Shown here piece after piece: positions 1 through 8,998 of a stretch of 27,490 nucleotides of DNA. This stretch comes from Lentimicrobium sp. (GTDB lineage Bacteria; Bacteroidota; Bacteroidia; Flavobacteriales; Flavobacteriaceae). A program made the position numbers and the translations under genes. The notes under the pieces are model-generated. The model was not told the DNA's origin. It did not search any database and worked only from the letters and a program-made list of their open reading frames with translations. Position 1 is the stretch's first letter. Every line of letters starts with the position of its first letter. Location: the NCBI GenBank assembly GCA_022758945.1, contig JAEMQE010000271.1, positions 1 through 27,490 of the forward strand, in the 5' to 3' direction.

Positions 1-1284
1 TTACAAAAAATTCAAGGTTCTCTCTAGAGCCATTCCTCTGGAACCCTTTATGAGAATGGAACTGTTTTCTATTTTTGTGTCTTTTAAATAATCTGAAAAG
101 GCGTCGAAAGTCTCGTAAAAATGAAAATTGGTTTTATCAATACGATTGTTATAAAACTCCTTTCCAATGAAATAGCAAACAACCTCATTTTCGTCCAAAA
201 GTAAATTTACTATTACTTTATGTTCGTTCTGGCTTTCTTTGCCCAACTCAAACATGTCACCCAGAATCATTATCTTATTCAAGTTATCTAATTGTACAAA
301 ATTTTCAATAGCCACCGCCATACTACTTGGATTGGCATTATAAGCATCCAAAATAATCTGATTTGTACCTTTAGATATAAGCTGCGAGCGGTTATTTTCA
401 GGAATATAACTTTCCAAAGCCTCTTTTATGGCAATATCCTCCACTCCAAAATATTTTCCTATTGTGAGTGCCGCATTGATATTATTAGCATTATACAAGC
501 CAATTAAATGCGTTTGAATTATAAGATTAGAAAAATGGATTTCCACAAACGGATTTGCTGCAATGGAGTTAATATTCACATTTGCATTTTCCTTCTTTAT
601 GCCAAAAGAATACGATTTTAAAGATTTTGATTTTTCGACCTGAATTTTATCTTCCAAGTTGATGAAAGCTAATTTATCGTTTTGTGAAAGATAGTTATAC
701 ATTTCACTTTTTCCTATTATAACGCCTTCAACACCGCCAAAACCTTCTAAATGTGCCTTGCCAAAATTAGTTATATAACCATAATCTGGTTTTGCCAATT
801 CGCATAGAAATTCGATTTCTTTTTTATGATTGGCACCCATTTCAACAATACCTATTTCAGTTTCACTATTAAATGACAACAATGTCAATGGCACTCCAAT
901 ATGATTGTTTAAATTTCCAACGGTTGCTTTTGTTTTGTACTTTTTGGAGAGAACAACATTTATCAACTCTTTTGTGGTAGTTTTTCCGTTGCTTCCAGTA
1001 AGTGCAATTATGGGTAATTTTAAATATTGACGATGGAACTTAGCCAATTCTTGCAAGGCAATTAAACTATTTTCAACCAAAATAGTTCTTTGGTCAATTA
1101 AATAGTCTTTATCATCAATTATTACATAAGAAGCCCCTTTTTCAAGTGCATCCTTAGCAAAGGTATTGGCATCAAAGTTTTCTCCTTTAATAGCAACAAA
1201 CAAAGATTTTGATTCAATTTTACGAGTATCAATCGATACAGAATTGCATTTTAAAAATAGGCTATGAATGTATGCTATGTCCAT
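1..1284 (-). CDS. murF: UDP-N-acetylmuramoyl-tripeptide--D-alanyl-D-alanine ligase (MurF)
   Basis: Cytoplasmic Mur ligase that adds D-Ala-D-Ala to UDP-MurNAc-tripeptide, the last soluble step of peptidoglycan precursor synthesis. The 427-residue protein has the three-domain Mur layout: an N-terminal UMP-binding region with the substrate motif SIDTRKIESKSLFVAIKGE (residues 17-35), a central ATPase domain with P-loop TGSNGKTTT (96-104) and VEMGANHKKEI, and a C-terminal domain with LDAYNANPSSM and the late KGSRGM motif. The length is normal for the family. The stop codon is the first three bases of the window, so the gene is complete. It lies 65 bp downstream of gldJ on the same strand, but a hairpin followed by a T-rich run sits between them, so co-transcription would depend on read-through. 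Family identity is secure; specificity for MurF over other Mur ligases rests on the overall motif pattern. Confidence 0.95.
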   Translation of the reverse strand: MDIAYIHSLFLKCNSVSIDTRKIESKSLFVAIKGENFDANTFAKDALEKGASYVIIDDKDYLIDQRTILVENSLIALQELAKFHRQYLKLPIIALTGSNGKTTTKELINVVLSKKYKTKATVGNLNNHIGVPLTLLSFNSETEIGIVEMGANHKKEIEFLCELAKPDYGYITNFGKAHLEGFGGVEGVIIGKSEMYNYLSQNDKLAFINLEDKIQVEKSKSLKSYSFGIKKENANVNINSIAANPFVEIHFSNLIIQTHLIGLYNANNINAALTIGKYFGVEDIAIKEALESYIPENNRSQLISKGTNQIILDAYNANPSSMAVAIENFVQLDNLNKIMILGDMFELGKESQNEHKVIVNLLLDENEVVCYFIGKEFYNNRIDKTNFHFYETFDAFSDYLKDTKIENSSILIKGSRGMALERTLNFL

Positions 1285-1297
1285 ACGAAAACGATTT

Positions 1298-1328
1298 TAA
1301 AAAATAAAAGCCCTAATCAAAGGGCTTT
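1298..1328 (-). terminator. Rho-independent terminator after gldJ
   Basis: On the minus strand an 8-bp perfect stem (AAAGCCCT/AGGGCTTT, arms 1321-1328 and 1307-1314) with a 6-nt loop is followed by a T-rich run (TTATTTTTT). It lies just past the gldJ stop codon and would end the gldJ transcript before murF, perhaps partially. Confidence 0.75.
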
Positions 1329-1349
1329 CATTACTATTATATAAAAAAT

Positions 1350-3047
1350 TTAATTTCTAGCTGATTTTCTTTTTTCAGATTTAGCACCCACTTTAGACAT
1401 TGCACATCTAAATCCGATATAATCGGTTGCCATATCTTGTGGAAAATACCTTCTTTGAGCTGGATCTAACCAATAAGCTCTGTCTCTCCAAGATCCTCCT
1501 TTATAAACTCGTACATTGTCGTTTATTAAAGTAGTTCTTTTATTGTTTTTGTCGTATTTTCTAACCATATTCCCTAAACTATCAACAGTAACATTGTGTT
1601 TAGGAGCATTATACATTACCTTGTCATCATTTCCTTTTTTAGTGGTAGATTCTGAATCGCCAAAATTAAAATATCTTGTTGATTGTTTGTCACCATCTCT
1701 GTAATTGGTATTATCACTTTTATCAAAGTTTTGTCTCAAATAAGTTTCATTTTCATCAACAGGAACTTGAGCAATTTGACCTGGCATACTAGTTGCTACT
1801 TTTTTACCATTACTTAAAGTTGTATATTGAATACTATCTTTTGAAACAATATCAATTTTACCATCTTTTCCAATTTTGTTTTTGGTATATTGATTTCCTC
1901 TAAAATAATTAAAATCATTAGCTTCGTTATCAATAATAGGTCTGTAAACATCCATCACCCATTCGGCTACGTTTCCTGCCATATCATATAATCCAAAATC
2001 ATTTGCTGGATAGCTTTTTACTTTATTGGTAATATCAGCACCATCATCAGACCATCCTGCAATTCCTCCATAATCTCCATTTCCTTGTTTGAAATTGGCT
2101 AGTTGATCTCCTTTACTTTGTCTTTTTCCAGAACGTGTGTAACTTCCAGACCAAGGATATTTTTTCTGACCTTTATAGATGTTGTATTCTCTTTGTCCTA
2201 CATCAGCAGCAGCTGCATATTCCCATTCTGCTTCCGTTGGAAGTCTGTATTCTGGAAGCATAATCCCTGAGGAACGCTGAGCATAAATATTTGTTGGCGT
2301 AACAACCTTCCCATTTTTTGCGGCTTTTGGCGTTTTTACACCGCCTTTTTTGTCAGCATATTTTCCTGGCAAAACAATTTGGGGATCTCCTCCATAGACT
2401 GATGTCGGGGAGTTCAAATACGTTTCTGTATCAAAATTACTATCGGCAGTTACGTCTAATGTTTTGGCATTCTTTTTAAGGTAACCATTCTTTTCCAAAA
2501 GGGCTTCATTTACACGTTGTGTTCTCCATTTAGCAAATTCAACAGCCTGAATCCAGTTTACACCCACAACAGGATATTGTGAATAGGAAGGATGTCTTAA
2601 ATAATTATTAGTCATCGTTTCGTTATAACCCAATCTATTTCTCCAAACCAAAGTATCCGGGGAGGCACCTTCATATATGTTTTTATAATTGGCTTCAGTT
2701 GGCGGAAATACTTTTTTCACCCAGTCTAAATATTCTAAATACATTGCATTAGTAACTTCAGTTTCATCCATATAAAAGGATTGAACGTGCTGTTGTGTAG
2801 GGGTATTATTCCAATCATGCATTACATCGTCCTCTACTTTACCCATTGTAAATGTTCCGCCTTCGACAAAAACCAATCCTGGTCCGGCTTCTTGTTTGTT
2901 TTTTGAAGATCCTTTTTTACTATCTACGTTCCAGCCTGTTGCTTGTGATGAGTTTTTTGAACTAGATTTTTTACTACAACTAGCAAAACCAATAATCAAC
3001 ATCATTGATAAAATCAAACGTAAGGCCATAATTTTGTTTACTTTCAT
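1350..3047 (-). CDS. gldJ: Gliding motility / type IX secretion lipoprotein GldJ
   Basis: Outer-membrane-associated lipoprotein needed for gliding and type IX secretion in Flavobacterium, where it is linked to GldK/GldN stability (known from F. johnsoniae). The chosen ATG at 3047 gives 565 residues and a classical lipoprotein signal: MKVNK, a hydrophobic stretch, then the lipobox GFASC with Cys24 as lipidation site. An in-frame ATG at 3080 would add 11 residues and spoil the signal-peptide shape, so I prefer 3047. The body is a formylglycine-generating-enzyme/sulfatase-modifying fold: GLVFVEGGTFTMG, YRLPTEAEWEYAA, FGLYDMAGNVAEWV and a C-terminal VYKGGSWRDRAYWLDP...GFRCAMSK. The paired catalytic cysteines of true formylglycine-generating enzymes are absent from the C-terminal motif, so a structural role fits. 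It is divergent from porU, the same arrangement as in F. johnsoniae. Confidence 0.93.
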   Translation of the reverse strand: MKVNKIMALRLILSMMLIIGFASCSKKSSSKNSSQATGWNVDSKKGSSKNKQEAGPGLVFVEGGTFTMGKVEDDVMHDWNNTPTQQHVQSFYMDETEVTNAMYLEYLDWVKKVFPPTEANYKNIYEGASPDTLVWRNRLGYNETMTNNYLRHPSYSQYPVVGVNWIQAVEFAKWRTQRVNEALLEKNGYLKKNAKTLDVTADSNFDTETYLNSPTSVYGGDPQIVLPGKYADKKGGVKTPKAAKNGKVVTPTNIYAQRSSGIMLPEYRLPTEAEWEYAAAADVGQREYNIYKGQKKYPWSGSYTRSGKRQSKGDQLANFKQGNGDYGGIAGWSDDGADITNKVKSYPANDFGLYDMAGNVAEWVMDVYRPIIDNEANDFNYFRGNQYTKNKIGKDGKIDIVSKDSIQYTTLSNGKKVATSMPGQIAQVPVDENETYLRQNFDKSDNTNYRDGDKQSTRYFNFGDSESTTKKGNDDKVMYNAPKHNVTVDSLGNMVRKYDKNNKRTTLINDNVRVYKGGSWRDRAYWLDPAQRRYFPQDMATDYIGFRCAMSKVGAKSEKRKSARN

Positions 3048-3258
3048 ACTCTTTTGTAGGTGATAATTTCTGTGCTGCAATATAATAATTAACCATTAAA
3101 CCGCAACAACATTTTTTTATTTAATAAATTGAACTGTGTTATCTAAATAATTTACTCAATCCAAACGCAAATTTATACTATTTATTATTTATAATTACAC
3201 TAAATGACATATTTTTACTCCCCGTAATATTTTGCTATAAATTCCGTTTAAGAAAATA

Positions 3259-6200
3259 ATGAAAAAAATACTTTTGGTTTATTTAACCCTAATTCCTTTT
3301 GTTTCTTTTGCGCAAATTAAAGGCGATATTGCTATTGAATGGCTTGAAAAGAAAGAAATGTCTTTTGGTGATTTCAAAATTAATGTGCCGCAATTTGTTG
3401 GCAACAGTTATAATTATGAACCTTCTAAAAGGACGATTTTCTATATTTTAAACCTAACAGAATCAAGCTCTTTTGACGGAAATGCCGTTCAAATTACAAA
3501 CTTGGTTTACGAGTCATTAACAACTTCTCAACTCGGCGATTTAGACCCTGCAAATATTCCAAAAACGCCGTCAGCAACTTTAAAAATAAATGAATCAAGA
3601 GGCATAAAACAGATTTTTCTCGTCTTGTCGCCAATAGTAAAAGATGAATTTGGATTCAAACGTATTAAATCTTTTTCCTATTCAATAAGTGGCAGTAGTG
3701 CTTCAAGAATTTCGCAAACCAAGAAAACCAGCGCCATAATAAATTCTGTTTTAGCAACTGGAGACTGGTACCAATTTTATGTCGAAAAATCAGGTGTTTA
3801 TAAAGTTTCCAAAAGTTTTTTACAGCAATTAGGCCTTAATGTAAGCGGAATTGACCCGAAAAAAATAAAAATTTACGGAAACGGAGGCCGAATGTTACCT
3901 TTATCAAACGATACTTATTATCCTACTGATTTAGCCGAAAACACCATCAAAATTATTGGCGAAAGCGATGGCATTTTCAATGATGAAGACTACATTTTAT
4001 TTTATGCCGAAGGTGTTGACACGTGGAGCGAAGAAAGTCAAACCAATAATAATTTATATGACACCAAGTCCTATTATTACGTTACTGTTCAGGGAAATGA
4101 CGGAAAGCGAATCTCAAATATGGTTCAACCCACCGGAAGCAGCACCTTGAATTTAAGCACGTTTGACGACCATCAATTTCACGAATTAGATTTGGTGAAT
4201 ATTGGACGTCTTGGCCGTCAGTGGTTTGGCGAATTATTTGACATTAACCAAGATCAGGAATTTTCATTTAATTTTCCAAATATTGATGCGGCAACGCCTG
4301 TAAAATTAAAAATAAATGCGGCTTCGGCAGCTTATATTGCTACATCTTTTAAAATATCAGCAAACGGACAAGACGTTGGAACAATATCTTTTCCGGCACT
4401 TACAGTCAACTCTGGTGTTCAGTTTAATTTAGGCACTTTGCCAAGTAACACCACTTTTCCAGGTTCCGAAAGTATAAAAATAAAACTTTCCTATAATAAT
4501 AATGGTGTTCCAGGCTCGAAAGGATACCTTGATAACATTATGCTTGTTGCCAAAAGAAAACTTCAAGGTTACGGAAAACAATTTTTGTTTCAATATGATT
4601 TGTCTAATGCCAGTTTGGGAATTGTGAGTTATGATTTTTCGAGCGCAAGCGGAATTTCTCAAATTTGGGATGTAACCGACATTTATAATGTGACCAAGGT
4701 CGAAAATGCAAATCAGGCTTCATTTTCTTTTAAAGCAAATCTGGGTGAACTTAGAAAATACGTTGCAATTGACGCCTCGGATTATTATATACCTTTAAAA
4801 AGTAGCAAACCAAAAATCACCAACCAAAATCTAAAAGGAACACTTTTTAAAAATGCCCAAGGACAATTTCAGGATATTGACTATGTAATTATTACACCTG
4901 CTTTTCTAACTACTCAAGCCGATAAATTAGCTAATTTTCATCGCTCTTATTCAAATTTAAATGTCAAAGTAATACCACTTGAAACAATTTATCAGGAGTT
5001 TTCATCCGGAAAACAGGACATTGCCGCTATTAGAAATTGTATAAAGTACATTTATGACAACGCTTCATCACCTGAAAAAAGAATAAAATATGTAAACCTC
5101 TTTGGCGATGCTTCCTATGATTATAAAAACCGAATCCCAAACAACACGAATATCGTTCCTATTTACCATGCATTAAACAGCAACACTCTGGGAGAATCAT
5201 CCTATGCTTCAGATGATTTCTATGGTTTGATGGATGCAAGCGAAGGAAATATCGGGTCGTTTTTTGGAGGAATTGATATTGCCGTGGGAAGAATGATTAA
5301 TGACAATACCGAACAAGCTGATGAAATGGTAAACAAAGTAATTGAATATTACGATGTGAAATCTTATGGAAGTTGGAGAAATAATTATGTGATGGTTAGC
5401 GATGATTCTGATAAAAATTCAGATGCAACCTTGCAAAACAGACAAAATATTTTAGCGGATAAAATCACTTTCGAAAAACCATTTTTAAACGTCAATAAAA
5501 TATTACTAGACTCTTATGTTCAGGAAGCTTCGGCAGGTGGAGCTCGATATCCTAAAGCAAGAACAGATTTATTCAGCGCTTTCGAAAAAGGAGCTTTGGT
5601 GTTTAACTATTTAGGTCATGGCGGTGAAGACGGCTTATCAAGTGAGCGAATTTGGGAAAAATCCGATGGGCAAAATTTAAGCAATCAATATAAATATCCA
5701 TTATTCATTACCATAACCTGTGATTTTTCACGATTTGATAACCCATCAAGGCCTACAGCCGGTGAATATACGTATTGGAATCCAAAAGGTGGCGCCATCT
5801 CTATGATTACAACTACTCGTGAAATAGGACAGTTTAGCGCCGAAAATTTTAATGATATTCTGGCTAAAAACTTGTTTTCTTATGGCTCAAACCAATACAC
5901 TTCAATCGCTGAATCTTTGCGAATATCCAAAAACAGCAATCCAAATTCATCAACTAATGTGGTGTTCTACATTGGAGATCCAGCCCTTATGCTTGCTATT
6001 GCCAAACCTAAAATAAGATTAACAAAAGTAAATGACATCCCCGTTTCACAACCTTTTGATGATTTTAAATCATTGGCAAAAATGAAAATATCTGGCGAAA
6101 TAACCGATGAAAATAATATTCCGTTAACCAATTATAACGGAGAACTTTCGACTACGATATTTGACAAATTTATCACAAGAACAACCTTAAACAATGATGG

Positions 6201-7089
6201 CTATAGTCTGCCTATGTCTTTTAACGTTCTTGGAGAAACCGTCTTCAGAGGAAATGCTTCTGTTACAAATGGGCAATTTGAATTTAGCTTTATTGTTCCA
6301 AGAGATATTCGGATTCCGATAGCTAATGGAAAAATTAGTTTTTATGCTAAAAAAAATCTGCTTTTTGAGAATCAAACGGGTTATGACACCAGTATAAAAG
6401 TGGGCGGAATAAATGAAAATGCAGTCGTGGACAATATTAGTCCAAGAGTGAAGTTATATATGAACGATGAAACTTTTGTTTCGGGTGGTACAACTAACGA
6501 TTCTCCGTTCTTACTGGCAAACCTTGAAGATGAAAGCGGCATCAATACCGCTAGCGGAATAGGTCACGATATAGTTGCAATATTAGACGGTGATGTAAAT
6601 AATCCTTATATTTTAAACGATTATTATCAAACAAATCTGGATGATTATACCAAAGGAACGCTTCGGTTTCCATTCAGGAATTTAGCGGTTGGTTTGCACA
6701 CTATTACGTTCAAGGCTTGGGATGTTTATAACAATCCAATAACTGCCGAAATACAATTTATTGTCGCAGGAAACGAAGCGATAACATTGACACATGTTTT
6801 GAATTATCCCAATCCATTTGTCAATTATACTGAGTTTTGGTTTTCGCACAACAGACCTTATGAGCCATTGGAAGTTCAGGTTCAGGTGATGACAATAACA
6901 GGAAAAGTGGTTTGGACGAGAAACCAAATTGTCACTACCGAAGGTTTTCTGTCAAAAGAAATCACTTGGGACGGCAAAGATGATTTTGGAAATAAAATTG
7001 GAAAAGGAGTTTATGTGTATAAACTTACCGTTAAATCGAACGTAACAAATTCGAAAACTGAAAAATTTGAAAAACTTGTAATACTTTAA
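3259..7089 (+). CDS. porU: Type IX secretion system sortase PorU (C25 family)
   Basis: Cell-surface sortase that removes the C-terminal signal domain of type IX secretion cargo and attaches cargo to the surface. The 1276-residue protein begins with a Sec signal peptide (MKKILLVYLTLIPFVSFAQ). A long beta-rich N-terminal half precedes a gingipain-like C25 peptidase domain, roughly residues 540-915. Expected catalytic residues are visible: His787 in NYLGHGGEDG and Cys821 in ITITCDFSRFDNP, separated by 34 residues as in gingipain-type enzymes. The end (from about residue 1180) resembles a T9SS C-terminal domain: LNYPNPFVNYTEF, then WDGKDDFGNKIGKGVYVYKL. It is somewhat longer than Porphyromonas PorU. 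It is divergent from gldJ and 37 bp upstream of porV, so the two partners that act together on the surface are adjacent. Confidence 0.95.
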   Translation: MKKILLVYLTLIPFVSFAQIKGDIAIEWLEKKEMSFGDFKINVPQFVGNSYNYEPSKRTIFYILNLTESSSFDGNAVQITNLVYESLTTSQLGDLDPANIPKTPSATLKINESRGIKQIFLVLSPIVKDEFGFKRIKSFSYSISGSSASRISQTKKTSAIINSVLATGDWYQFYVEKSGVYKVSKSFLQQLGLNVSGIDPKKIKIYGNGGRMLPLSNDTYYPTDLAENTIKIIGESDGIFNDEDYILFYAEGVDTWSEESQTNNNLYDTKSYYYVTVQGNDGKRISNMVQPTGSSTLNLSTFDDHQFHELDLVNIGRLGRQWFGELFDINQDQEFSFNFPNIDAATPVKLKINAASAAYIATSFKISANGQDVGTISFPALTVNSGVQFNLGTLPSNTTFPGSESIKIKLSYNNNGVPGSKGYLDNIMLVAKRKLQGYGKQFLFQYDLSNASLGIVSYDFSSASGISQIWDVTDIYNVTKVENANQASFSFKANLGELRKYVAIDASDYYIPLKSSKPKITNQNLKGTLFKNAQGQFQDIDYVIITPAFLTTQADKLANFHRSYSNLNVKVIPLETIYQEFSSGKQDIAAIRNCIKYIYDNASSPEKRIKYVNLFGDASYDYKNRIPNNTNIVPIYHALNSNTLGESSYASDDFYGLMDASEGNIGSFFGGIDIAVGRMINDNTEQADEMVNKVIEYYDVKSYGSWRNNYVMVSDDSDKNSDATLQNRQNILADKITFEKPFLNVNKILLDSYVQEASAGGARYPKARTDLFSAFEKGALVFNYLGHGGEDGLSSERIWEKSDGQNLSNQYKYPLFITITCDFSRFDNPSRPTAGEYTYWNPKGGAISMITTTREIGQFSAENFNDILAKNLFSYGSNQYTSIAESLRISKNSNPNSSTNVVFYIGDPALMLAIAKPKIRLTKVNDIPVSQPFDDFKSLAKMKISGEITDENNIPLTNYNGELSTTIFDKFITRTTLNNDGYSLPMSFNVLGETVFRGNASVTNGQFEFSFIVPRDIRIPIANGKISFYAKKNLLFENQTGYDTSIKVGGINENAVVDNISPRVKLYMNDETFVSGGTTNDSPFLLANLEDESGINTASGIGHDIVAILDGDVNNPYILNDYYQTNLDDYTKGTLRFPFRNLAVGLHTITFKAWDVYNNPITAEIQFIVAGNEAITLTHVLNYPNPFVNYTEFWFSHNRPYEPLEVQVQVMTITGKVVWTRNQIVTTEGFLSKEITWDGKDDFGNKIGKGVYVYKLTVKSNVTNSKTEKFEKLVIL

Positions 7090-7105
7090 TAAAATACTAT
7101 ATTTG
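7075..7105 (+). promoter_or_regulatory. Candidate Bacteroidetes-type promoter for porV
   Basis: The end of porU and the 37-bp gap hold CTTG (7075-7078), 19 bp, then TATATTTG (7098-7105). This fits the Bacteroidetes primary sigma consensus TTTG-N19-TAnnTTTG with one mismatch in the upstream box, and lies 21 bp before the porV ATG. It suggests porV can be transcribed on its own as well as with porU. Confidence 0.6.
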
Positions 7106-7126
7106 TACAATTAATACTAAACTTCA

Positions 7127-8296
7127 ATGAAAAAAATACCTTTGCTTTTTGTCTGTTTATTCATTATTTCATTTGCAAAAGCGCAAGAAAATGTTATCAC
7201 CACAGCAGTTCCATTTTTATTAGTTGCTGCTGATGCGAGAGCTGCAGGTATGGCAGATAATGGCGTAGCTTCCTCAGCAGATGCTTTTTCGCAACAATGG
7301 AATCCGGCAAAATATGCCTTTGCATTAGACAAAGTAGGTTTTTCAGTGAGCTACACTCCCTATCTTACTGACTTGGTAAATGATATTTCTTTGGGACAAT
7401 TAAACTATTATAACCGGTTAAACGAACGAAGCGCTTTTGCAGGAAGTTTTAGATTTTTCGGATTAGGAAATATTGAACTTCGTGAAACTGGGGATCCAAA
7501 TGAAATTCCAAGAGTCGTTTCTCCTAGTGAATTTGCTTTTGACGGATCTTATTCCTTAAAACTGAGCGAAAAATTCTCCATGGCAGTTGCAGCACGATAT
7601 ATAAACTCTAATTTAAAAGTAGCCTCAGACACTGGCGATGCTTCATCGGCAAGTTCATTTGCCATTGATGTTGCAGGATTTTTTCAATCAGAAGAAATAG
7701 CATTTAACGAATTCAACGGAAGATGGAGAGCTGGATTTAATATTCAAAATTTAGGTCCAAAAATCAGCTATGATAACACCGAATTTAGTAGCAACTTTTT
7801 ACCTGCCAATTTAAAAGCAGGTGCTGGTTTTGATTTCATCCTTGACGATTATAATAAGGTTGCCGTAAATGTAGAATTAAGTAAATTATTAGTGCCTACA
7901 CCTCAAAACCCGGATTTGAACGGAGACGGAACAATTACCGCAGAAGAAAGAGCTCAAAATAATCAAGATTATAAAAATATTGGTTGGTTTTCTGGTGCTT
8001 TACAATCATTTTCTGATGCTCCGGGAGGATTTAGCGAAGAACTAAAAGAGGTAACTTACTCATTAGGTGCCGAATATTTATACCAAGACTCTTTTGCATT
8101 ACGAGCTGGTTATTTTCACGAAAATCCAGATAAAGGTGCCAGACAGTTTTTCTCTCTTGGTGCAGGTTTCAAATATAATGTAGTCAAAGTGGATGTTTCT
8201 TATTTGTTTTCGACTTCCAAAGTTAAAAACCCTTTGGAAAACACATTACGATTCTCACTTACATTTAATTTCGGTGACAAATACGACGAATATTAG
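7127..8296 (+). CDS. porV: Type IX secretion outer membrane protein PorV (LptO)
   Basis: Outer-membrane beta-barrel of the FadL-like type that shuttles T9SS cargo from the translocon to the PorU sortase. The 389-residue protein has a signal peptide (MKKIPLLFVCLFIISFAKAQ) and the family's N-terminal signature FLLVAADARAAGMADNGVA (residues 29-47, SADAFSQQWNPAKYAF following). Amphipathic strands alternate to the end, which closes with a typical barrel terminus (RFSLTFNFGDKYDEY). Residues 263-274 (DLNGDGTITAEE) form a textbook EF-hand-like calcium loop in a presumably extracellular or inter-strand segment. It follows porU by 37 bp with its own candidate promoter, and a strong terminator follows. 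The assignment is firm because of both the sequence signature and the gldJ-porU-porV order. Confidence 0.95.
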   Translation: MKKIPLLFVCLFIISFAKAQENVITTAVPFLLVAADARAAGMADNGVASSADAFSQQWNPAKYAFALDKVGFSVSYTPYLTDLVNDISLGQLNYYNRLNERSAFAGSFRFFGLGNIELRETGDPNEIPRVVSPSEFAFDGSYSLKLSEKFSMAVAARYINSNLKVASDTGDASSASSFAIDVAGFFQSEEIAFNEFNGRWRAGFNIQNLGPKISYDNTEFSSNFLPANLKAGAGFDFILDDYNKVAVNVELSKLLVPTPQNPDLNGDGTITAEERAQNNQDYKNIGWFSGALQSFSDAPGGFSEELKEVTYSLGAEYLYQDSFALRAGYFHENPDKGARQFFSLGAGFKYNVVKVDVSYLFSTSKVKNPLENTLRFSLTFNFGDKYDEY

Positions 8297-8316
8297 TAAA
8301 TTAAAAAAATAACTAC

Positions 8317-8350
8317 AAATCCAAATTTCAATGAAATTTGGATTTTTTTT
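8317..8350 (+). terminator. Rho-independent terminator after porV
   Basis: Perfect 14-nt arms (8317-8330 and 8332-8345) form a tight hairpin with a short loop, followed by T8. It ends the porU-porV unit just before cdd; the arms start 20 bp past the porV stop. Confidence 0.85.
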
Positions 8351-8362
8351 CCAATAAAAAGA

Positions 8363-8845
8363 ATGAAAGACATCATTATTTCAACTCAATTTTCCGTTTT
8401 CGAATCAGTTCAGGAATTACCCAATGACATTCAAAATCTAATGGCGCAAGCTGTGGAGGTAAGAAAAAAAGCCTATGCTCCCTATTCTAAGTTTAGAGTT
8501 GGCGCTGCACTTTTATTAGATAACGGAAAAATAGTTTTGGGTTCAAACCAAGAAAACGCTGCTTATCCTTCCGGACTTTGTGCTGAACGCGTTGCTGTTT
8601 TTCAGGCTGGATCCATTTATCCTGAAGCAAAAATTTTAAAAATGGCAATTACTGCCGCTTCGGACACAAATAAAACCACTGCTCCTATTCCCCCTTGCGG
8701 CTCTTGCAGGCAATCCATTGCCGAATATGAAATAAAACAGGAAACCCCAATCGAAATTTATTTTATGGGCGAAATAGGTGCTGTTTACAAATCTGCGTCA
8801 CTAAAAAACCTGCTTCCTTTTATGTTTGATAAGCACTTCTTATAA
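8363..8845 (+). CDS. cdd: Cytidine deaminase
   Basis: Zinc-dependent pyrimidine-salvage enzyme converting cytidine and deoxycytidine to uridine and deoxyuridine in the cytoplasm. The 160-residue length matches the homotetrameric bacterial class, with about 30 extra N-terminal residues. The zinc site is complete: Cys73-Ala-Glu75 (GLCAERVAVF, with Glu75 as proton shuttle) and PCGSC with Cys112 and Cys115. Substrate motifs AYAPYSKFRVGAALL and GSNQENAAYPSGLC are also present. The ATG lies 12 bp past the end of the porV terminator, leaving little room for a promoter, so some read-through or a promoter overlapping the terminator is likely. It is usually found beside porV in flavobacteria (from memory). 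Confidence 0.95.
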   Translation: MKDIIISTQFSVFESVQELPNDIQNLMAQAVEVRKKAYAPYSKFRVGAALLLDNGKIVLGSNQENAAYPSGLCAERVAVFQAGSIYPEAKILKMAITAASDTNKTTAPIPPCGSCRQSIAEYEIKQETPIEIYFMGEIGAVYKSASLKNLLPFMFDKHFL

Positions 8846-8894
8846 AAAAAACCAAAAATTACCTTTTTAATTTTAATGCTTACTCGGAATGTCT

Positions 8895-8937
8895 TATTTT
8901 TGCAACTTGCAAATTTGGGGTGAGGATACTATTTTTG
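8895..8937 (+). promoter_or_regulatory. Two candidate -7 elements upstream of pdhA
   Basis: The 153-bp gap before pdhA holds two copies of TATTTTTG (8895-8902 and 8930-8937), each an exact match to the Bacteroidetes -7 box TAnnTTTG. The second has CTTG at 8906-8909, 20 bp upstream, as a plausible -33 box. It would give a leader of about 55 nt before the pdhA ATG. The first copy has no clear -33 partner. Confidence 0.5.
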
Positions 8938-8998
8938 CGTGAGTCGGTCATAAAAACACAAAACACAACAACACTTTAGCATAAAAATAAAAAAACAC

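Noticed and set aside
3048..3080. Upstream ATG for gldJ adding 11 residues
   Set aside because: It would place a polar, His-rich extension before a well-formed lipoprotein signal; the ATG at 3047 gives the normal signal.
3168..3175. Minus-strand TAAATTTG as the gldJ promoter
   Set aside because: It matches TAnnTTTG, but no -33 TTTG is found near 19 bp upstream, and short AT-rich matches arise often in such sequence.
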